NCBI GenBank assembly: GCA_027295745.1
Contig: JAPUKI010000029.1
Location: forward strand, 1 to 11,151
Direction of reading: 5' to 3'
DNA length: 11,151 bases
From: Acidobacteriota bacterium
GTDB lineage: Bacteria; Acidobacteriota; UBA6911; RPQK01; JADFOI01
Part shown: piece by piece, positions 6,731-11,151 of the stretch
Position numbering within the stretch: the first letter of the stretch is position 1
How the letters are laid out: each line of letters opens with the position of its first letter
Notes under the pieces: generated by a model
The model's input: only the letters and a program-made list of their open reading frames with translations
The model's database searches: none
Told to the model about the DNA's origin: nothing
Translations under genes and position numbers: made by a program

Positions 6731-9046
6731 ATGCGAGAGAAAACCTTCCAACTGGCTCTTCTGGTTCTCTTTGGATTGACGCTGCTCATGTTCGTCGATG
6801 TGCTGTTTTCGGCGAATGAGGTGATTCTCTCCCAATCGGGCACCGACCTGTCCTCGCAGTTCGTTTATTGGCGCGAGTTTGGTTTCAGCCAGCTGAGCCA
6901 AGGCAACCTGGCCCTGTGGAATCCGCACATCTTTTCGGGGATGCCATACTTTGGAGGCTTTCAGTCCGCCTTGCTCTATCCACCCAACTGGCTGTATCTG
7001 GTGCTGCCTCTTGCCACGGCAATTAATGTGAGCATTGCACTCCATGTGTTCTTGGCCGGGCTGTTTATCTATCTCTGGACCTTTCAGCGGGGGCTGCATC
7101 CAGCAGCTTGCCTCCTTTCATCCACCCTCTTCATGTTCTCCGGTCCCTATTTCCTGCATATCTCTGCCGGGCACCTCCCCAATCTCTGTGCCATGGTGTG
7201 GGCACCGCTGCTGTTTCTGGCCATGGATGGCCTGCTCGAAGAGCGTTCCCTCAACTGGTGTCTGCTCGGTATGTTTGCCATCACCATGCAGATTCTGGCC
7301 GGCCATCCCCAGTATGTGTTTTACACGGCTATCGCCGCCGGGCTCTATGCCGGGCTTCGTCTTATCAAGGCAAAGCAACGACCACTGCTGGTGCTGGGAT
7401 TTGGCAGCATGTATGTGGGAGCCGCAGCCCTGGCGGCAGTGCAGCTCCTGGCCGGCCTGGAGGCAGCCGGCGAGAGTGTACGAAGCAGCGGAATATCCTA
7501 TGCGTTTGCAGCCATGTTCTCCTTCCCGCCAGAGAACTTTCTCACCCTCCTTGTGCCAGGATTCTTCGGCGGCATGAGCCATTACTGGGGACGGTGGTAT
7601 CTGTGGGAGATGTCGCTGTTTATAGGTGTGATTGGTTTTGTCCTGGCGGTGTCGGGAGCTGTGCGGGGCAGCCGGGAACTGCGGTTATCTTCGGTTTCCA
7701 TGACGCTGATACTATCGGTTCTGGCTCTGGGGACTTACACACCCCTCTTCAATCTGCTGTACAGGTCCGTCCCGGGATTCGACATGTTTCGCGGCAATTC
7801 AAAGTTCATTTTTCTGGTAGCCATGTTCAGCGTCATGCTCGCCGGCATTGGCCTGGACAATCTCCTGCACGACCCTCCCTGGCGTCAACGTCTGGGAAAT
7901 CTTCTGTCATTTGCAGGACTGTCAGTGGGCGCTGTGGGCCTGTGGATATACATTTCGGCAGCCTCCGGGCTGGCCGGGACGTGGGGACAACTCATGTCAG
8001 CGGTGGCCGCCACTGGGGAGTCCTATCTGCCACTGGCTAGCTATCAAGACCAGGCCTTTGTCAACGGTGCAGGCGTGTTTGCTGCCAAGGGTGTGCTCCT
8101 TTGCAGCGCTGCATGCCTGCTCTTCAGTCTGCTGCTGCGGCGAACACGGGTGACCCCCAGAGCCGTGTATCTGGTACCGTTGCTGGCCGTCTTGGAAATG
8201 TTTACCTTCGCCATAAGCAACAGACCGACTTTTGATCTGGAAGAGACACGGCTTCCTCTTATACAGCAATTCTACGAGGCCAATCCGGGTGATTATCGTG
8301 TCTCACTGCCCCCCAATCCGAACAGTGCCATCAGCACAGGTGCCCAGGACATCTGGGGACATGATCCCGGCGTGCTCAAGCGCTATGCCGAGTTTATGAC
8401 ATTTACCCAGGGCAAGAACCCTGAGAGCGCTAGCCAGTATCTGGAACTGTCGCGCATCCATCCCCTCTTCGGGATGCTGCGAGGTCGTTATGTTTTTTTC
8501 TCAGAGGGCGGCAGAGAGGGTTTCGAGGAGATCCCCTCGCCCCTGTCGCACCTGGAGTTGATCCAGGACTGGGTGCTCATTGGGGAACGCGACCGCATTT
8601 TTTCCACCATGAACAACTCCTCTTTCGACCCTCGGCAACTGGTGATTCTGGAAACTGCCCCTGACCCGGCTCCCGTCAAAACTGACCGGCCTGGGACCGC
8701 CACCATTACCGAGAAGGGCACCGATTATCTGGTCGTGGAAGCCCGCCTCTCGGCTCCCGCAATCTTGCTCATCACGGACAGCTACAGCAAAGGTTGGCGA
8801 GCAGTGGCCCTTCCCGGCAGCGTTCAACAGGATTACGACCTTCTGCCCGCCAACTACACCTTGCGTGCCGTTCCCCTGGGTGCGGGAAATCATCACCTTC
8901 GCATCGAGTATGCGCCGGCAGGCTATCGCATCGGGAAATGGATCTCAGTTGTCTCCCTGAGTCTGTATGCCGCCATTCTGGGCTGGCGCTGGCGGGGAAA
9001 AAAGGGGCAAGAAAAATGGAGACGGTCTACTCTATCCCCCTATTAA
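6731..9046 (+). CDS. YfhO-family polytopic membrane protein (putative GT-C glycosyltransferase)
   Basis: A 771-residue protein from the ATG at 6731; the ribosome-binding site is weak (GAG at 6722-6724). After helix 1 (residues 5-25) comes SGTDLSSQFVYWREF (D39, Q43), then LALWNPHIFSGMPYFG and LLYPPNWLYLVLP. This order, with GHPQYVFYTA near 191 and FRGNSKFIF near 353, is the YfhO family signature. About a dozen membrane helices occupy residues 5 to roughly 490; a soluble, presumably extracytoplasmic beta-rich domain with SYSKGWRAVALPG and the IEYAPAGYRIGKW ending follows, then one last helix before a basic tail. Bacillus YfhO has been connected with glycosylation of lipoteichoic acid, and the family is treated as GT-C-like. 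Here it most likely adds sugar to an envelope polymer from a lipid-linked donor (inference). It is the last gene of the glycan run. Confidence 0.85.
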   Translation: MREKTFQLALLVLFGLTLLMFVDVLFSANEVILSQSGTDLSSQFVYWREFGFSQLSQGNLALWNPHIFSGMPYFGGFQSALLYPPNWLYLVLPLATAINVSIALHVFLAGLFIYLWTFQRGLHPAACLLSSTLFMFSGPYFLHISAGHLPNLCAMVWAPLLFLAMDGLLEERSLNWCLLGMFAITMQILAGHPQYVFYTAIAAGLYAGLRLIKAKQRPLLVLGFGSMYVGAAALAAVQLLAGLEAAGESVRSSGISYAFAAMFSFPPENFLTLLVPGFFGGMSHYWGRWYLWEMSLFIGVIGFVLAVSGAVRGSRELRLSSVSMTLILSVLALGTYTPLFNLLYRSVPGFDMFRGNSKFIFLVAMFSVMLAGIGLDNLLHDPPWRQRLGNLLSFAGLSVGAVGLWIYISAASGLAGTWGQLMSAVAATGESYLPLASYQDQAFVNGAGVFAAKGVLLCSAACLLFSLLLRRTRVTPRAVYLVPLLAVLEMFTFAISNRPTFDLEETRLPLIQQFYEANPGDYRVSLPPNPNSAISTGAQDIWGHDPGVLKRYAEFMTFTQGKNPESASQYLELSRIHPLFGMLRGRYVFFSEGGREGFEEIPSPLSHLELIQDWVLIGERDRIFSTMNNSSFDPRQLVILETAPDPAPVKTDRPGTATITEKGTDYLVVEARLSAPAILLITDSYSKGWRAVALPGSVQQDYDLLPANYTLRAVPLGAGNHHLRIEYAPAGYRIGKWISVVSLSLYAAILGWRWRGKKGQEKWRRSTLSPY

Positions 9047-9060
9047 CCCGCTTTCACGGC

Positions 9061-9090
9061 TTTACAAATCATTACAAATTCTTTACACAC
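9061..9090 (+). promoter_or_regulatory. Helically phased TTACAAAT-like repeats, possible promoter or regulator site
   Basis: The 117-base gap before the Spy-like gene contains TTACAAAT at 9062-9069, an exact copy at 9072-9079 and a related TTACACAC at 9083-9090, spaced 10 and 11 bases, about one helical turn. TTTACA at 9061-9066 with TACACA at 9084-9089 is a poor but possible -35/-10 pair with a 17-base spacer. Tandem sites with this spacing suit winged-helix response regulators. The placement suggests control of the downstream envelope-stress-type gene, but this is inference and no transcription start can be assigned. Confidence 0.3.
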
Positions 9091-9163
9091 ATTTTTGTCT
9101 GTTCTTCGTCTTAACCAGTGAACTTCAACACTTAATGTACAGCAAACAAGATGGAGTAACAGC

Positions 9164-9670
9164 ATGACAGAAACATTGGAAAGACAAATCGTGAAAACCC
9201 TGATGATGATCTCAATTGCCTTCGCTTTGATCATGGGTTGGTCTGCCTATGCACAGCGGCCCATGGGATCTCCCCAGGATGGCCGAAACCCTGAAGAACA
9301 GATCGAGCGGCTCAAGGAGCGACTGGACTTATCGGACCAACAAGCAGAAGAGCTCCGGCCTATCTTTGAAGAGAGCCGTGAAAAGCTGCAGGCGCTTCGG
9401 GAACAGTACCAGGATCAGTCACGCTCCCAGGAAACCATGGAGGCTTTTCGCAGCGAGCGAGAAGCGTTGCAAGAGGAGACAAACCAGAAACTCGCCACCG
9501 TGCTCAGTGACGGGCAGCTGAAAGACTTCCAAGAGATGCAGGGAGAGGCACGAGCAAACCTGCGCCAGGGCCAACGCCAGGGTGAAGGGCAGCGCCAGGG
9601 TCAGGGCCAGCGCTCAGGCCAGGGTCGGGGTCAGCGCCCAGGCCAAGGTCAGGGCCGCGGCAGGCGGTAA
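9164..9670 (+). CDS. Secreted Spy/CpxP-like periplasmic protein with LTxxQ-type motifs and a Gln/Gly/Arg-rich tail
   Basis: A 168-residue protein; the ATG has GGAG at 9153-9156 with a 7-base spacer. Residues 1-30 form a signal peptide with an unusually long, partly acidic n-region (MTETLERQIVK), a hydrophobic core and an AYA cleavage site before Q31. The mature part is a charged helical region with two LTxxQ-type motifs, LSDQQ (56-60, in ERLDLSDQQAEELRPIFEE) and LSDGQ (114-118), the hallmark of Spy/CpxP proteins, which act as small periplasmic chaperones or stress adaptors. From residue 134 the protein becomes a low-complexity tail of Gln, Gly and Arg with one or two Pro and Ser, strongly basic. 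The gene stands alone: 117 bases after the glycan run and followed by a terminator-like hairpin. The family call rests on the two motifs and the signal peptide; function in this organism is inferred. Confidence 0.8.
   Translation: MTETLERQIVKTLMMISIAFALIMGWSAYAQRPMGSPQDGRNPEEQIERLKERLDLSDQQAEELRPIFEESREKLQALREQYQDQSRSQETMEAFRSEREALQEETNQKLATVLSDGQLKDFQEMQGEARANLRQGQRQGEGQRQGQGQRSGQGRGQRPGQGQGRGRR
9563..9667 (+). repeat. Imperfect short tandem repeats encoding the Q/G/R-rich tail
   Basis: The DNA is built from repeated CAGGGC, CAGGGT and CAGCGC hexamer-like units, which encode alternating Gln-Gly, Gln-Arg and Arg-Gly steps at the C-terminus of the Spy-like protein. The units are imperfect and share no single fixed period. 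Slippage could change tail length between strains. Confidence 0.75.
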
Positions 9671-9680
9671 GAGAAAAAGT

Positions 9681-9716
9681 GAAAAGAGGGGACAGATGAG
9701 ACTGGCCCCTCTTTTC
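9681..9716 (+). terminator. Probable intrinsic (bidirectional-type) terminator hairpin
   Basis: A perfect 11-base inverted repeat, GAAAAGAGGGG (9681-9691) against CCCCTCTTTTC (9706-9716), encloses a 14-base loop and begins 10 bases after the stop of the Spy-like gene. The stem has a GC core next to the loop and A/T-rich outer arms; the T run (9712-9715) is part of the stem rather than a free tail, so strength as a classical intrinsic terminator is uncertain. The position directly after a gene supports the call. Confidence 0.65.
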
Positions 9717-9805
9717 GAGTAGGCTGTCCCCACATTTCCCTATACAATAAGTGACTTCACAATCGACGCTGTCACATCTCAGCGCCCTGACGATGGAGCA
9801 TCAAT
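9717..9805 (+). promoter_or_regulatory. Leader upstream of the kinase gene with a possible -10 box
   Basis: This short non-coding stretch holds TACAAT at 9743-9748, a five-of-six match to the bacterial -10 consensus, but no convincing -35 element at the proper distance. GTGAC (9751-9755) and GTCAC (9771-9775) form a 5-base inverted repeat just downstream. GGAG at 9795-9798 is a candidate ribosome-binding site. A kinase promoter here is plausible because a terminator-like hairpin separates it from the previous gene; the evidence is weak. Confidence 0.25.
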
Positions 9806-11151
9806 CTGCCAAACGAGACCGCATCCACCTCCCCTTTCGAGCCTCGACCTTGGGGCGACACCCAGGTGGAGTTCATTGAGGGAACCGGCCCCAGACTCAC
9901 CGATGAGACCCAATCCCTCCTGCGCCATCGAATCCGAGCTGCCGGACTGATTCTCAGTGTGGCCGTGGGGATTTTCTTTGTTCATGGTCTCGTCTTCACT
10001 GAGGCCACTCCGCTACGGATCATGCACCTCTTTCTCCTTCTTCTTTTGGGAGGTTCAACGGCGTTCCTACACAAGAGCCGGTCCCTGTCGCTCAAGCAAC
10101 TACGGATCCTGGAGTTGGCAATGATCGGTTCCGTCACCGTCTACCTGGGAACCGTCCAATATTTGGCTTTCGCCCAGCGGGCAGCTGGGTCCTCACTTCC
10201 GATGATGACGTTTGGAGGTGGCAATGTCATCCTTCCCTTTGTGGGTTTAATGCTCATCTACGGAATGTTCATTCCCAATGATTGGCGAAGAGCGTCGCGA
10301 GTCATCATTCCCATTGCAGCTGTCCCGGTACTGGTCCAATTCCTGGTCCGTCTTCAATATTCGGAGTCCATTCCTCGTGCTCTGGTGAGACCTGAGGCGT
10401 TGAGGGTTGTCGCACTGGAGCGCATGACGGAATCGGCCATATACCTTCTTCTGGGAGCCGCCATTGCCATTTACGGCACCTACATCGTCAATTCCTTGAG
10501 ACGCCAGGCTTTTGAGGCCAGGCAGCTGGGCCAGTATCGGCTCACCGAGAAGATCGGTGCCGGAGGCATGGGAGAAGTCTGGAAAGCCAGTCACCGAATG
10601 TTAGCACGGCCGGCCGCCATCAAGCTGATTCGACCTGACATGCTGGGAGCCCAGAATACGGCAGAAGCCCAAACCATTCTGCGTCGCTTCGAGAGGGAAG
10701 CGCAGGCCACGGCAGCTCTCCGTTCCCCCCACTCCATCATCCTCTACGATTTCGGATTGACCGATGACGGAACCTTTTACTCCGTCATGGAGTTCCTCGA
10801 GGGACTGGATCTTGAATCTTTGGTTGGGCGCTTCGGCCCCCTGCCGCCGGCCCGGGTCGTCTACATGCTCTACCAGGCCTGCCAATCTCTCATCGATGCA
10901 CACAATAACGGTTTGATCCATCGGGACATCAAGCCGGCCAATCTGTTTGCCTGTCGTCTGGGCCATCTGTACGACTTTCTCAAGGTTCTGGATTTTGGAC
11001 TGGTCAAAACACAGGCGAAAGCAGATGAAGCTGAGACCCGCTTGACTCAGGGAATCACCGGAACTCCGGCTTATATCGCCCCCGAGCAGGCACTGGAAGG
11101 CAAGGTGGACGAAAGAAGCGACATTTATGCCCTTGGCTGCGTGGGTTATTG
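9806..11151 (+). CDS. Membrane-anchored Ser/Thr protein kinase (PknB-type), 3' truncated, start uncertain
   Basis: The frame is open from just after a TGA at 9788-9790 to the window end. I place the start at CTG 9806 because GGAG (9795-9798) lies 7 bases before it and codons from about 9821 already look coding. GTG 9866 is the conventional alternative; ATG 9793 would need a one-base shift. With numbering from 9806, a polar N-terminus is followed by about six hydrophobic segments (about 45-65, 70-90, 100-122, 140-158, 166-183, 206-228). A kinase domain then starts near 243: glycine loop IGAGGMGEVWKA (250-261), ATP lysine K273 in AAIKLI, catalytic HRDIKPAN (372-379, D374), DFG (396-398) and GTPAYIAPEQ with APE at 425-427. 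All core catalytic residues are present, so an active kinase is expected. Most bacterial PknB-type kinases have the kinase first and a membrane segment after; here the order is reversed. Ligand and targets are unknown. Confidence 0.85.
   Translation, partial: MPNETASTSPFEPRPWGDTQVEFIEGTGPRLTDETQSLLRHRIRAAGLILSVAVGIFFVHGLVFTEATPLRIMHLFLLLLLGGSTAFLHKSRSLSLKQLRILELAMIGSVTVYLGTVQYLAFAQRAAGSSLPMMTFGGGNVILPFVGLMLIYGMFIPNDWRRASRVIIPIAAVPVLVQFLVRLQYSESIPRALVRPEALRVVALERMTESAIYLLLGAAIAIYGTYIVNSLRRQAFEARQLGQYRLTEKIGAGGMGEVWKASHRMLARPAAIKLIRPDMLGAQNTAEAQTILRRFEREAQATAALRSPHSIILYDFGLTDDGTFYSVMEFLEGLDLESLVGRFGPLPPARVVYMLYQACQSLIDAHNNGLIHRDIKPANLFACRLGHLYDFLKVLDFGLVKTQAKADEAETRLTQGITGTPAYIAPEQALEGKVDERSDIYALGCVGY

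Noticed and set aside
6536..7099. Minus-strand open frame spanning the GT-C/YfhO junction
   Set aside because: It is antisense to conserved segments of both genes and the product lacks any recognisable motif.
7108..8040. Plus-strand open frame of 310 codons inside the YfhO gene
   Set aside because: Out-of-frame product rich in Cys, His, Arg and Ser with no membrane helices or known motif, inside a well-supported YfhO frame.
9563..9667. Short repeats considered as a CRISPR-like or mobile-element repeat
   Set aside because: The units are hexamer-like, imperfect, have no unique spacers and stay in frame as codons of the Spy-like protein tail.
10247..10966. Minus-strand open frames opposite the kinase
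   Set aside because: The plus-strand frame there carries the membrane helices and the glycine loop, lysine and HRD region of a kinase, so these are shadows.

Overview
The window is 11.15 kb of moderately GC-rich bacterial DNA. Every gene I can support lies on the + strand, and both edges cut through genes. The organism is probably Gram-negative, because there is a secreted Spy/CpxP-type periplasmic protein. It is probably not a classical enteric: a PknB-type Ser/Thr kinase with an N-terminal membrane module, YfhO and GT-C type membrane proteins, and GTG/TTG starts all fit lineages such as Acidobacteriota or Planctomycetota-like environmental bacteria. That placement is inference from gene style only; no rRNA or other marker is present.

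Positions 1-9046 look like one surface-glycan operon of seven genes with overlaps or short gaps: (1) a 5'-truncated GT2 polyprenyl-phosphate glycosyltransferase of the DPM1/GtrB/ArnC type; (2) a NodB-fold polysaccharide deacetylase; (3) a class I SAM-dependent methyltransferase; (4) an extended-SDR nucleotide-sugar epimerase/dehydratase/decarboxylase; (5) a DegT/ArnB-type PLP sugar aminotransferase; (6) a GT39/ArnT-like GT-C integral membrane glycosyltransferase; (7) a YfhO-family integral membrane protein, also GT-C-like. Read as a pathway, the SDR and aminotransferase would make a nucleotide-linked amino sugar, the methyltransferase and deacetylase would adjust its substituents, the GT2 would load it on undecaprenyl phosphate, and one or both membrane glycosyltransferases would transfer it to an extracytoplasmic acceptor. 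This parallels the Arn (L-Ara4N) lipid A modification pathway class by class, with a methyltransferase present and no formyltransferase visible.

Positions 9047-9163 are an AT-richer intergenic stretch with three TTACAAAT-like repeats about one helical turn apart, a possible regulator site or promoter. It is followed by a monocistronic-looking gene for a small secreted Spy/CpxP-like protein with two LTxxQ-type motifs and an unusual Gln/Gly/Arg tail. A strong inverted repeat after it (9681-9716) probably ends transcription.

Positions 9717-9805 are a short leader with a possible -10 box. Beyond it is a reading frame, open to the window end, for a Ser/Thr protein kinase with about six membrane helices before a catalytically complete-looking kinase domain. 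Its start is a puzzle: there is no ATG in frame near the beginning, and the only nearby ATG (9793) is in another frame. I found no tRNA, rRNA, CRISPR array, insertion sequence or integrase, and no gene-free stretch longer than about 135 bases.
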